From: Prosthecobacter sp.
GTDB lineage: Bacteria > Verrucomicrobiota > Verrucomicrobiia > Verrucomicrobiales > Verrucomicrobiaceae
Assembly (NCBI RefSeq): GCF_014879935.1
Contig: NZ_JACSRD010000284.1
Span: forward strand, 1 to 64,000
DNA length: 64,000 nucleotides
Direction: 5' to 3'
Shown here: positions 43,701 through 52,239 of the stretch, piece after piece
Layout of the letters: every line of letters starts with the position of its first letter
Position numbering within the stretch: the stretch's first letter is position 1
The notes under the pieces: generated by a model
Seen by the model: the letters and a program-made list of their open reading frames with translations, nothing else
Told to the model about the DNA's origin: nothing
Databases searched by the model: none
Made by a program: the position numbers and the translations under genes

Positions 43701-44794
43701 ACAAAGCCGCCGTTTTCCTGCTCGCCTTCGCCTCATCGGCGCTCGCCCTCGATCCCACGCCGAACGATCAGGCGCGATTCCTCGCCGGTTTGCCGCAGGA
43801 GGGCTCGCCGCTGGCCGCGCTGGCATCGAGTGGCGACTTTCGCTCGCATGCAAAGGAACTGGACGCCGCGTGGGCGGACGCGGAGCAGCGGCAGTTTCGT
43901 TCCATTCGTGAATGGGCACCGCTGGGGCTGCCCGAAGCCATGAACAGCACGCAGCCGCTGCTCTACGTCTTCAGCGGCCCCGACATCCTGCACGCCTACA
44001 CATTCTTTCCGAACGCCTCCACCTACGTGCTGGCCGCAGTCGAGCCGGTGGGCCTTCCGCCGGATGTGACGAAGCTCAGCGAAGGCGAGCTTGGCGCCTC
44101 GCTGCGCAATTTGCGCACGACACTCAATGCCTCGCTGAGCTTCAGCTTCTTCATCACCGCGGACATGAAGAAGGACCTCAAGGCGACGAAACTCACCGGC
44201 ACGCTGCCCGTGCTCTACGTCTTCCTGGCTCGTTGCGGCTGCTTCATTCAAAGCGTGGAGAACGTGTGGCTCGATGCCGAGGGGAAGGTCATCACCGACC
44301 AGGAGACCAAAACGCCGGGTGCTCGCATCACCTTCACTGGCACGAGAGGCCAGACGCAGACGCTCTACTACTTCGCCGCGAACATCGCGAGCTGGGCGCT
44401 TAAGCAGGACCCGTCCTTCCTGCGCTTTTGCGACACGCTGGGCCAGGTGAACGGCTTCACGAAGTCCGCCTCCTATCTCATGCACCTGCCGGAGTTCAGC
44501 ACGATCCGCGATTACCTGCTGACCCATTGCTACACCATCACGCAGGACGATTCCGGCATTCCCTGGCGTGATTTTCCTCGCGACATGTGGGACGTGAAGG
44601 CCTTCGGCTGGTATCCCGGCCCCATTCCGCTCTTCAAGCAGCACTATCAGCCCGACCTCGCCGACTACTACCAGAGCAACGAGGTGCCCATGATCCCCTT
44701 CGGCATCGGCTACCAATGGCGGCCGAAGCAGAGCACGCTGATCTACGGCGTGTCGAAGATGGTCGTGCGGAAGGCGCTGCCGGTGGTGGAGTGA
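43697..44794 (+). CDS. secreted protein, unknown function, coupled to permease
   Basis: A 365-residue protein starting MNKAAVFLLAFASSALALD (signal peptide). Its ATG overlaps the permease stop by four bases. The sequence holds LLYVFSGPDILHAYTFFPNA, FLARCGCFIQSVENVWLD, TFTGTRGQTQTLYYFAANI and LPEFSTIRDYLLTHCYTI. The family is unrecognised. It resembles conserved hypothetical proteins of about 350 residues in Bacteroidetes/Verrucomicrobia, but I cannot name them. Confidence 0.8.
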   Translation: MNKAAVFLLAFASSALALDPTPNDQARFLAGLPQEGSPLAALASSGDFRSHAKELDAAWADAEQRQFRSIREWAPLGLPEAMNSTQPLLYVFSGPDILHAYTFFPNASTYVLAAVEPVGLPPDVTKLSEGELGASLRNLRTTLNASLSFSFFITADMKKDLKATKLTGTLPVLYVFLARCGCFIQSVENVWLDAEGKVITDQETKTPGARITFTGTRGQTQTLYYFAANIASWALKQDPSFLRFCDTLGQVNGFTKSASYLMHLPEFSTIRDYLLTHCYTITQDDSGIPWRDFPRDMWDVKAFGWYPGPIPLFKQHYQPDLADYYQSNEVPMIPFGIGYQWRPKQSTLIYGVSKMVVRKALPVVE

Positions 44795-44827
44795 AAGGAC
44801 GTTGTGGATTTCCACCTGATTCGCCCG

Positions 44828-45058
44828 ATGAGCACGGCCGCCCTGACTCAAGCATTGCTTGGACTGCCCACGGCAGTGCGAGTTGCGCTGGTGGACAAAC
44901 TATACGCCAGCGTTCCTGAAGATTGGCAGCGGGAGGTGGATGAAGCCTGGCTGAAGGAAGCTGAGCGCCGCTCAGCAGAGATGGATGCCGATCCCTCCAT
45001 AGTCCTGTCGTATGAGGAACTCATGACAAGGCTGGAGATCAACCGCCGCAAGGCATGA
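44828..45058 (+). CDS. addiction-module component (antitoxin-like)
   Basis: A 76-residue protein from MSTAALTQALLGLPTAVR. It resembles the small 'putative addiction module component' family: N-terminal helix, then AWLKEAERRSAEMDADP and LSYEELMTRLE near the end, where the family has a Glu/Asp plus L-S-x-E-E-L pattern. Such proteins usually pair with a RelE/ParE toxin encoded just downstream with a 4-base overlap. Here that overlapping frame is only ten codons long. Confidence 0.75.
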   Translation: MSTAALTQALLGLPTAVRVALVDKLYASVPEDWQREVDEAWLKEAERRSAEMDADPSIVLSYEELMTRLEINRRKA

Positions 45059-45087
45059 GAAAACTGCGCTTCCAAAGCGGGAGATGA
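45055..45087 (+). pseudogene. RelE-type toxin remnant
   Basis: A start overlapping the antitoxin stop (ATGA) reads MRKLRFQSGR and then stop. Position and overlap are those of a RelE/ParE toxin, but only this stub is left. Repeat-rich DNA follows at once. It suggests the toxin was lost and the antitoxin is an orphan. Confidence 0.4.
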
Positions 45088-45462
45088 TCTCTTCGTCAAG
45101 TTCACCGGCTCCGTGACACAAATTGCGGTTCATCTGGAATGTTGACGCGGAAAGGAGCGGCCTGAAAGGCCGGAGGATTCAGCCCGGCGGCGCCAGCCCT
45201 GGGACTGCGTGATGCAATCAACAAACGGGCAGGGGTGCGCTCTGAAAGAGCGCAGGAGATGATCCGCAGCCGCTCCTGCGCTCCTTCAGAGCGCAAGCTT
45301 CTTGATGAGGGCATTGGCCAACTGTCCCAGGGCTGTGCTCGCCGAGACTCGCCAGCCCTGGGCTTGGTTCCTTCGCGCCGTCGGCGCGTTGGACGCAGCA
45401 TGCTGCCAGGAGAAACGGCAGCCGAATTTTGGGCTGGGACGGTAATCTCAAGCTCCGACAAC
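45088..45462. repeat. repeat-rich intergenic gap with long inverted repeat
   Basis: No gene. A 22-bp inverted repeat with one mismatch lies at 45237-45258 and 45273-45294 (gcgctctgaaagagcgcagg against its reverse complement), with a 14-base loop. A shorter block agccctggg occurs twice (near 45195 and 45350), with a third inverted copy near 45328. Other pieces are also found near 620-1000, including cagagcgcaagc at 45287. The gap therefore contains a dispersed repeat family. Confidence 0.75.
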
Positions 45463-46458
45463 TCAGGGCTTTGCAAACAACAGCCGCAGCATCTGCGCAT
45501 CGTCCGGCTTCTTGTCCTGGGCCAGGCGCACGATGACGAGCTTCATCGATGGCACGATGTAGAGCCGCTGGCCGTAGGAGCCGATGCAGGCGATGAGATC
45601 GGCGGGCGCGGAACGGCACAGGCAGGCGTTGCGCCAGGATTGCTGATGCCATTTCTTGTCGAGCATGTCCTCCACATCGACTTCACGGGCGGATTTGCCT
45701 TCAGCGGCGTGGTTGTTCCAAAAACCGAAGCCGTAGGCATGGTTCGCGTCGCTCGTCTTGAGCGAGGCGATGATGTCCTCGTGTTTGAGCAGCCAGGAGC
45801 CGAGTTCCGACCACTGGCGGGCCGTCTGCATGAATCCGGCGGCGAGAAGCGGCACGCCTTTCGAATCCGGCAGGTAACGTTGGGAGCCGAGGCCGAGCGG
45901 CGAGAGCACCTTGCGCTCCAGGTAGCTGGTGGGCGTTTGTTTCTTCTCGCGCAGCTTCCGGGCGAGCACCTCATGATACACCTGCATGGCTGCCGGTCCG
46001 TAGATGAAGGATTTTCCGGTCGTGCCGACGAGCGAGGCCTTCAGCGCCGAAGCGGTGCGGTCTTTGTACTCGTTCTCATGCAGGCCAAAGAGCGGTTCCA
46101 TGCCGCTGCTGAAGTCGAGAAGCTGCCGCAGCGTGATCTTGCGGCGGCGTTTGTCGTCCTGCCACTCCGTGATCATGTCGCTGACCGGTTCATCGAGTTT
46201 CAAAAGGCCGTCTTTCTCCGCCGCGAAGGCCGTGAGGCACCAGAAGGCCTTCGTGCCGCTGTAAATCCGGTGCGGCTCCCGTTTGGCGTGCCCGTTGGTG
46301 TAGGACTCGTGGAGGATCCTGCCGTTCTGCTTGATCAGGAGCGCGTGGCCGCCATGCGCCGCGGAAAAAGCCGCCGCTGCCTGGATGCGTTCCGCAGGCA
46401 GCGTGCCGGCGTCCGGCGAAGCCTTGAAAAACAACAGAAGAGCCAGAAACGGAGTCAT
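45463..46458 (-). CDS. secreted serine beta-lactamase-family hydrolase
   Basis: A 331-residue protein starting MTPFLALLLFFKASPDAGTL (signal peptide). The SxxK motif is SGTK at 67-70, following ILHESYTNGHAKREPHRIY. FIYGPAAMQVYHEVLARKL follows, and SWRNACLCRSAPADLIACIG near the C-terminus. It belongs to the class C beta-lactamase/D-Ala-D-Ala-carboxypeptidase/esterase group; whether it acts on antibiotics or cell-wall peptide is unknown. It diverges from the response-regulator gene. Confidence 0.88.
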   Translation of the reverse strand: MTPFLALLLFFKASPDAGTLPAERIQAAAAFSAAHGGHALLIKQNGRILHESYTNGHAKREPHRIYSGTKAFWCLTAFAAEKDGLLKLDEPVSDMITEWQDDKRRRKITLRQLLDFSSGMEPLFGLHENEYKDRTASALKASLVGTTGKSFIYGPAAMQVYHEVLARKLREKKQTPTSYLERKVLSPLGLGSQRYLPDSKGVPLLAAGFMQTARQWSELGSWLLKHEDIIASLKTSDANHAYGFGFWNNHAAEGKSAREVDVEDMLDKKWHQQSWRNACLCRSAPADLIACIGSYGQRLYIVPSMKLVIVRLAQDKKPDDAQMLRLLFAKP

Positions 46459-46534
46459 GCTGGAGCATAACGCATACGGACGCCCGGGCATCTTCGGTCT
46501 TGTCGTCTTTGGCTTGCCCGCCATCATCCGCCGC

Positions 46535-47206
46535 ATGCGTATCCTCCTCGTCGAAGACCAGGCCAAACTGCTCTCCTTTGCCAAAAAAGGCCTCGAAGAG
46601 CAGGGCATCCAGGTGGACGCCGTCAGCGATGGTGACGAGGCCTGGGAAATGGCCACCACCGTGCCGTATGACGCGCTCGTGCTCGACATCATGGTGCCGG
46701 GGCGCGACGGCCTGAGCATCCTGCGGGGACTGCGTGAAAAGCGGAACAGCGTTCCCGTCATCCTCCTCACCGCTCGCTCGACCCTGCCGGAGAAGATCGA
46801 GGGGCTGAACCTCGGCGCGGATGACTACATGACGAAGCCGTTCTTTGTCGAGGAACTGGCGGCACGTCTGCGCACGGTCGTCCGCCGCAAGGCTGGCGAC
46901 TCAAGCCACCTGCTGAAGGTGGAGGACCTGTGCATGAACCTCCTTGAACGCAAAGTCAGCCGGGGCGGCAGCGAGATTGAGCTGAGCTCACGCGAATTCG
47001 AGCTGCTGGAGCATCTGATGCGCAGCCCGGGCCGTGTTTTCGGCCGCATGCAGATTTACGAGCACGTCTGGGGCTACAACATGGACCCGGAGACGAACTT
47101 GGTGGAGGTGTACATCCAACGCCTGCGCTCGAAGATCGACAAGGATCACGACAAGAAGCTCATCCGCACCGTGCGCGGCGTGGGCTATGCGCTCGGCGGC
47201 GGCTGA
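46535..47206 (+). CDS. OmpR-family response regulator, no cognate kinase in view
   Basis: A 223-residue protein: receiver at 1-118 with D8, phospho-acceptor D51 (LVLDIMVPGRDG), T79 and K101 (MTKPFF), and a winged-helix DNA-binding domain at 128-222 (SSREFELLEHLMRSPGRVFG, VEVYIQRLRSKIDKD). All receiver residues are present. The next plus-strand gene is more than 6 kb away and the adjacent genes are on the other strand, so no histidine kinase partner is encoded alongside. Confidence 0.94.
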   Translation: MRILLVEDQAKLLSFAKKGLEEQGIQVDAVSDGDEAWEMATTVPYDALVLDIMVPGRDGLSILRGLREKRNSVPVILLTARSTLPEKIEGLNLGADDYMTKPFFVEELAARLRTVVRRKAGDSSHLLKVEDLCMNLLERKVSRGGSEIELSSREFELLEHLMRSPGRVFGRMQIYEHVWGYNMDPETNLVEVYIQRLRSKIDKDHDKKLIRTVRGVGYALGGG

Positions 47207-47208
47207 GA

Positions 47209-47394
47209 TCAGCGCATCGGCATGAAGAGCGGCCCCATCGGAGCGGCGGCGGGGCGCTGATCGCGCAGATTGTCCGGGGTCTCGCCGGAGTTCGCCTCGG
47301 CCTGCGTTTCCTGCGGTGTCTTCGGCGGTCCGCCCTGGCAGCCTGCCAGCAGGGCGATGATGACGATGGAGGAGCCGGTGAGCAGTGTTTTCAT
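47209..47394 (-). CDS. small lipoprotein
   Basis: A 61-residue protein from MKTLLTGSSIVIIALLAGC; the lipobox LAGC fits lipidation. The mature part is Pro/Ala/Glu-rich (TPQETQAEANSGETPDNLRD, PMGPLFMPMR) with no recognised domain. A longer frame upstream would spoil the signal. It stands 37 bp after the SHD1-like gene on the same strand and is probably co-transcribed. Confidence 0.7.
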   Translation of the reverse strand: MKTLLTGSSIVIIALLAGCQGGPPKTPQETQAEANSGETPDNLRDQRPAAAPMGPLFMPMR

Positions 47395-47431
47395 GGTGGA
47401 GCGTGGTTCTTGGTTTGGCGTGGGCACAGAG

Positions 47432-47902
47432 TCACTTCGGCAGCCGGGCGTTCAAATCATCGACGTATTTGCGGTCTTCCTCGCTGAGCTGGTCGAGCGG
47501 CACTTCAAAGGGTTTCTGGTTCACGAGCAGGCGCACCTTGCCGTCACGGATGAGCGTGGGTTTCGCGGGCAGCTTCGCCGGAGGGGCCTTTTCCACTGCT
47601 TCGCGTGCGGCGGCAGGATTGGCGGCATCGATTTCGACCACGGAATCCTCGAAGGTGATGATGGAGCCCACCACCGACCGGCCATCCTTGTTCTTCCACT
47701 GCCGGGCGTCACCCAGGATGAAGTGGGACGTGAGCTTCGCCTTCGTGGTCGCGGGCGGTTGCGGCACGTTGTTGATGCTCACGCCCGTGTTGCCGCCGGT
47801 GCCGTTGATCGTGCGTGTCTCAAACTTCTTCCCCGTCGTCGGACTGACGACCTGCGCCGCCAGCGGCAGGGCCAGGGCGAAGACGAGCAGGATCGTTTTC
47901 AT
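47432..47902 (-). CDS. secreted SHD1-like protein
   Basis: A 156-residue protein from MKTILLVFALALPLAAQVV (signal peptide). The section around DARQWKNKDGRSVVGSI and the C-terminal DGKVRLLVNQKP with VPLDQLSEEDRKYV resemble the SLA1 homology domain 1, which is frequent in secreted planctomycete and verrucomicrobial proteins. It probably binds another protein or glycan. The assignment rests on pattern only. Confidence 0.7.
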   Translation of the reverse strand: MKTILLVFALALPLAAQVVSPTTGKKFETRTINGTGGNTGVSINNVPQPPATTKAKLTSHFILGDARQWKNKDGRSVVGSIITFEDSVVEIDAANPAAAREAVEKAPPAKLPAKPTLIRDGKVRLLVNQKPFEVPLDQLSEEDRKYVDDLNARLPK

Positions 47903-47945
47903 GCCGTGAGGCTACCACATCCCCTTCCCCGCCTGCAATGACTCA

Positions 47946-48818
47946 TTACACCCCCAGGGCGGCGTAGTCGATGGTCGTGAGGCGTCGTTCCTTGGAATCC
48001 ATGCGCGGAATGCAGGCCAGCAGGGCCTTGGTGTAGGCGTGCTGCGGATTGCGCAGGATCTCATCCACCGGCCCGGTTTCGACGATCTCGCCCCGGAACA
48101 TGACCGCCACGCGGTCCGCCACGCTGCGGATGATGCCGAGATTGTGCGTGATGAGGATGATGCTCATGTCGAGATCGCGCCGGAGTTGCGCCAGCAGGTC
48201 CATGATCTGCTTCTGGATCGTCACATCGAGCGCCGTGGTCGGCTCGTCGGCGATCAGCAGCTTCGGCTGGCAGCACAGCGCCATGGCGATCATCACCCGC
48301 TGCTGCATGCCGCCGCTGAGCTCATGGGGATAGGCACGCAGCCGCTTGCGCGAATCGACGATGCCCACCTTGTCGAGCCACTTCACGATTTCGTCATCGC
48401 GGTCCGCTTTGGCGACATCCGGACGATGCAAAGCGAGCGCTTCCGCGATCTGCGTGCGAATGGTGAGCACGGGATTGAGCGAAGTCGTCGGCTCCTGGAA
48501 GATGTAGGCGATCTCCTTCCCCCGGATGCGGCGCAACTGGCTCTCGCTCATCTTCAGAATGTCGTGCCCGTTCAGGCTCATCTCCGTCGCGGCGATACTG
48601 GCGGGCGGTTCCGGAAGCAGCCGGGCGAAAGACAAGGCGGTGGCGCTCTTGCCACTGCCGCTTTCACCCACCAGCGCGATGGATTCGCCCGGTTTCAGCT
48701 CCAGATCGATGCCCCTCACCGCTTTCGTGGCCGCAGCACCGTGGCGACCGAACTCGATCTGAAGATCGCGGATGCGCAGCAGCGGAACATCTGGAGTGGG
48801 AGGGGTGGCGTCGGACAT
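47946..48818 (-). CDS. oligopeptide-type ABC transporter ATP-binding protein
   Basis: A 290-residue ATPase from [10 protein letters not shown], like DppD/OppD. Walker A is [10 protein letters not shown] at 51-60, the signature is [16 protein letters not shown], and Walker B is [12 protein letters not shown]. The oligopeptide-family C-terminal extension ([15 protein letters not shown]) is present. The operon has no second ATPase (DppF), unlike most such systems. Confidence 0.94.
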   Translation of the reverse strand: MSDATPPTPDVPLLRIRDLQIEFGRHGAAATKAVRGIDLELKPGESIALVGESGSGKSATALSFARLLPEPPASIAATEMSLNGHDILKMSESQLRRIRGKEIAYIFQEPTTSLNPVLTIRTQIAEALALHRPDVAKADRDDEIVKWLDKVGIVDSRKRLRAYPHELSGGMQQRVMIAMALCCQPKLLIADEPTTALDVTIQKQIMDLLAQLRRDLDMSIILITHNLGIIRSVADRVAVMFRGEIVETGPVDEILRNPQHAYTKALLACIPRMDSKERRLTTIDYAALGV

Positions 48819-48823
48819 GCGGC

Positions 48824-50143
48824 TCAAAGAGGACGTGGTTGGAGGATGCGGCTGATTTGCAGCAAACACAAGGCGGCAAGCGCCGTGCTGCCGCCGGCCT
48901 CCAGGATCGCGGACGGATCAGCCAGCGTGCGCGCGGCGTCCTCCATGCTGTCCACGACCTGGGGACGGCACCACCCGGCCAGCGCATCACCCAGCCCGTG
49001 CAGCAAAGCAGGCCGCAAGGCGCAGGCCAGCACCATCCAGAACAGTGCCTGGGCCGCGACCGCACAAATCCATGCCGCCAGCATGCGCATCTGCACCGGA
49101 GCGACGTGTTGCCGCCAGACACTGCGTTCGGAAGCACCCAGCACCCGGGACGCCTCGACGGGCAATCGTGCCGCGATGTCATTCCACGCCCGCAACCACG
49201 CTGCGGCACCCGCGATCAACACAGCCAGCCACAAGGCAATCCAGGACAGGCCCGACATGACCGGCAGCGTCATCACTCCGAAGGCCCACAGGAACCACGG
49301 CTGCCACGAAAGCGCCGCAACGTAACCGCTTTTGCCAGTCAGCCCGCCTGGGATCGCGGAAATCGCCAGGCAGAGCAGCGCCATCATCGCCCCACCGCTG
49401 GCAATCCCGAGCGCGAGGCCTTCCACCCCGCCGGAGCGGATGTTTTCCGCCATCCAGCCGCCCCAGCCCATGAAGCGCAGCACATCTTCCACCACGATGA
49501 GATAAACCGGTGCCACCAGGCACAGCCACTGCACGCGCACGCGCATCACCGGCAGGAGCTGCCTCAAATGATGACGCCAGAGCCGCGAATCCGCCGGGAC
49601 ACCACGCGCACGCAGGGAGAAATCGAGATCGGTCGTCAATGATGCGTCCGTGACCACGGCGTGAATCATTTCGCCGGTCAGCGGGACGGCCAGGACGAGC
49701 ACCGGCGCCAGAAACTCCCACAACGCACGGGCCAGCGCCGTGTGCCATTGCATCGCCCCCTCAGGCAGTTGCGCCGGCAGCAGCGTCTCCACCGGCCAGC
49801 CCGCGCTCCCCGTCCACCATCCGACAAAACCCCAGGCCACCACCACCACGGGCAGGCAGGACAGAGCCAGACCCAAAATCGCGACCACAGGCCCGGCCAG
49901 CCGATGCATGCGGCGGGCCAGAAGGCCGAGCGTGAGTCCGAGCGTCAAGGCCAGCGTCAAAGCGGCCGCCAGGACCGCGAGGCTCGAAGCGCAACGCACC
50001 CACAGTCCGGGCGGGGCCACCTCCGGCCATGCTTCCGGCATTGTCCCGTGAACGAGCAGCAACACGCAGGCCGCGATGACGCCGCCGAGCAGCAAACGCA
50101 GAGGAAGCCAGCGTGGGGATGAAATGAAAGGCCGCGTGTTCAT
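48824..50143 (-). CDS. oligopeptide-type ABC permease, double-length
   Basis: A 439-residue membrane protein. Residues 50-275 carry a typical binding-protein-dependent permease domain (SLRARGVPADSRLWRHHLRQ and LLPVMRVRV). Residues 290-439 look like a second, weaker permease-like segment: ARLPVEASRVLGASERSVWR resembles the EAA loop, followed by HVAPVQMRMLAAWICAV. Dipeptide systems usually have two separate permeases (DppB/DppC), but only this one gene is present. It may be a fused pair. It overlaps the SBP gene by four bases and ends 5 bp before the ATPase start. Confidence 0.85.
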   Translation of the reverse strand: MNTRPFISSPRWLPLRLLLGGVIAACVLLLVHGTMPEAWPEVAPPGLWVRCASSLAVLAAALTLALTLGLTLGLLARRMHRLAGPVVAILGLALSCLPVVVVAWGFVGWWTGSAGWPVETLLPAQLPEGAMQWHTALARALWEFLAPVLVLAVPLTGEMIHAVVTDASLTTDLDFSLRARGVPADSRLWRHHLRQLLPVMRVRVQWLCLVAPVYLIVVEDVLRFMGWGGWMAENIRSGGVEGLALGIASGGAMMALLCLAISAIPGGLTGKSGYVAALSWQPWFLWAFGVMTLPVMSGLSWIALWLAVLIAGAAAWLRAWNDIAARLPVEASRVLGASERSVWRQHVAPVQMRMLAAWICAVAAQALFWMVLACALRPALLHGLGDALAGWCRPQVVDSMEDAARTLADPSAILEAGGSTALAALCLLQISRILQPRPL

Positions 50144-52194
50144 CGCTCTTCAGTGTCACGCAGCCGGAATTCGATCCCGGGCAGGTTGGGGCGGGGCTTG
50201 GGCAGCGTCAGCGCCCGCAGCGTCCACGATGACTCCGCCTCCGCCGCGGCATGATCGGGCAGGGATCCGGCCGTGGCAGCCTCATCGTGCGTGGTGACGA
50301 GGGTGAGTCGTGGATGCATCGGCAGCAGGCGGTCCTCCAGCTCGCGTACACGCTCTGGCACCCGTGCGAGGTCGAATTCGCCCGCCAGTGCCTCCAGTTG
50401 CAGATCGATCCGCGGGTCCGAGATGCCGCAGAAGTTGGTCCCGCCGGGTTTCGCCTGAGACGAATGCCACCAGGGCAGTTGATCCCACGAGACCTCGAAG
50501 CGCTGATCCAGCAGCACCGCGTCGAATCGATGCTCACCCAGCCGTTGGGCCAGTTGCCGGGGATCGGGAGCCGTCTCGATGCTCACCTGCGCCCCGAGCT
50601 GCCGCCATTGCGCCACCAGACGCTCCGCAGTCAGCTTGTGCAGTTCATCCACCGAGGGCACCAGCAGGGTGAAACGAAACTCCTCATCCGCCCGGCGGGC
50701 GATCCCGCTCACATCCCGCGGCCAGCCTTCATCCGCCAGGATCTGGCGGGCCTGCTCCAGATCGAATCGCGGCCTGGGCGCGTTCGTGCTGAACCACAGG
50801 CCGGGGGCGAACAGGCTCGCGTCCGCAGCCCCCAGCCGTCCGGGCGCATGGCGGATCAAATCGGCCACATCAGTGGCAAGACCGAGCGCCTCGCGGAAAC
50901 GCACGTTCTTGAGCAACGCATGCCGGGTGTTCCACAGCACCACCAACTGCTGGCGCGGCGGCGTGACGCGCACTTGGTTGAAATGCCCGCGATCCGCCGC
51001 CGAAGCAGGCCACACGAGGTCCACCGTCTTCGTCCGGATGCCGATCTGCGTCATCAGCGGCGAAGCGGCGAAGTTGAACAGGAAACGCGGCGCTGAGGCG
51101 TCACTGCGCACCGGCACCAGAATGAGCGAACGCGCGTCCCGCCCCACCACGCGATGACTTCCCGCGCCCGGAGGCGGATCGCGGGTGAAATCGGCCTCTC
51201 CCGCCTCCGGATGATCCCTCCACCACGCGGCAGGCAGCACCGGCAGCCCCGCCAGCGCTCCGAGTGCCGGGCCGTAGCGCTTCCGGAAGCTCACATGCAG
51301 CCGCGTGCCGTTGTTTTGGGATTCGAGGGATTGCAGGTGACGCAGCGCCTCACGCACCGGCAGCGGCCAGTCATTCCGCCGCAAAAATTCGAGAGTGGCC
51401 CGCGCATCATCGGCCGTCACCGCCTTCCCATCGTGCCAGGTGCGCCCGGAGCGGATGTCCAGGTCCAGCACCGGCTCCACCAGCGCCCGCACCTCCCCCA
51501 GCAGGTGCAGCGTGCAGGACGCGCCGCCTTCCGCTTCCAGATCGCGCTTCAGATCATCGAGCAGCCGTTGGGATGCGCCGGGGATCACGACTTCGCAGGC
51601 ATGCTCGCCATCGAACCACACACGTCCCACCTGCCCCGCCAGCGGCGAGGACGCGGTGAAGCGATCCCATCCCGCACGCAGTGGCGCCGGGGATTCCACA
51701 CGCCAGATCGCCGCAGGCTGCGGCCGGGCGTCTGCGATGACCTCCATCGCCTCCTGGATGCCCGTCGTCGCCGTGTCGTGAAAACTCAGGAGCAGGACAC
51801 GTCCGGCGACGCGGGCGGAGTCCAGCTTCCATTCCGCCCAGCGGTTGTTCCCGCCGATCTGCGCCTGGAGCTTCGCCAGGGCCAGTTTCGCGCCGTTTTC
51901 ATCGGCAAACCAGCAGGTCACATCCTGCGACCAGCGCCAGAACTCAGCCAGCGCCGGCTGCAGGCTGCCTTCACGATCCACACGGACGAGCGGCTCATGC
52001 ACCAGCTCGATGATTTCCCGCTCCACCTCCGAGGCGGGCAGGTAGGGATGCAATGCCGGCGCGTTCTGCGGCAGCATGACGACAATGCCGCCGGTTTTTC
52101 GCCCGCGGCTGCGTTTCGACTCCACCGCCGACCACCACGCCAGCGCCCCGACGAGCAGCGGGAAGCCAAAGATGAGCGTGCGGGCCAAAATCAT
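50140..52194 (-). CDS. oligopeptide-type ABC substrate-binding protein
   Basis: A 684-residue protein with an N-terminal anchor (TLIFGFPLLVGALAWWSAV) instead of a lipobox. It has the SBP_bac_5 pattern: PALHPYLPASEVEREIIELV, DIRSGRTWHDGKAVTADDAR, NTRHALLKNVRFREALGLAT and WWHSSQAKPGGTNFCGISDP. At 684 residues it is longer than OppA (about 540). It should bind peptides or related ligands in the periplasm. It starts the SBP-permease-ATPase operon, 45 bp after fhs. Confidence 0.9.
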   Translation of the reverse strand: MILARTLIFGFPLLVGALAWWSAVESKRSRGRKTGGIVVMLPQNAPALHPYLPASEVEREIIELVHEPLVRVDREGSLQPALAEFWRWSQDVTCWFADENGAKLALAKLQAQIGGNNRWAEWKLDSARVAGRVLLLSFHDTATTGIQEAMEVIADARPQPAAIWRVESPAPLRAGWDRFTASSPLAGQVGRVWFDGEHACEVVIPGASQRLLDDLKRDLEAEGGASCTLHLLGEVRALVEPVLDLDIRSGRTWHDGKAVTADDARATLEFLRRNDWPLPVREALRHLQSLESQNNGTRLHVSFRKRYGPALGALAGLPVLPAAWWRDHPEAGEADFTRDPPPGAGSHRVVGRDARSLILVPVRSDASAPRFLFNFAASPLMTQIGIRTKTVDLVWPASAADRGHFNQVRVTPPRQQLVVLWNTRHALLKNVRFREALGLATDVADLIRHAPGRLGAADASLFAPGLWFSTNAPRPRFDLEQARQILADEGWPRDVSGIARRADEEFRFTLLVPSVDELHKLTAERLVAQWRQLGAQVSIETAPDPRQLAQRLGEHRFDAVLLDQRFEVSWDQLPWWHSSQAKPGGTNFCGISDPRIDLQLEALAGEFDLARVPERVRELEDRLLPMHPRLTLVTTHDEAATAGSLPDHAAAEAESSWTLRALTLPKPRPNLPGIEFRLRDTEER

Positions 52195-52239
52195 GCGCCC
52201 GTGATGCTAGAGCGTGCCCGGGACGCGGGCAAGACATCG

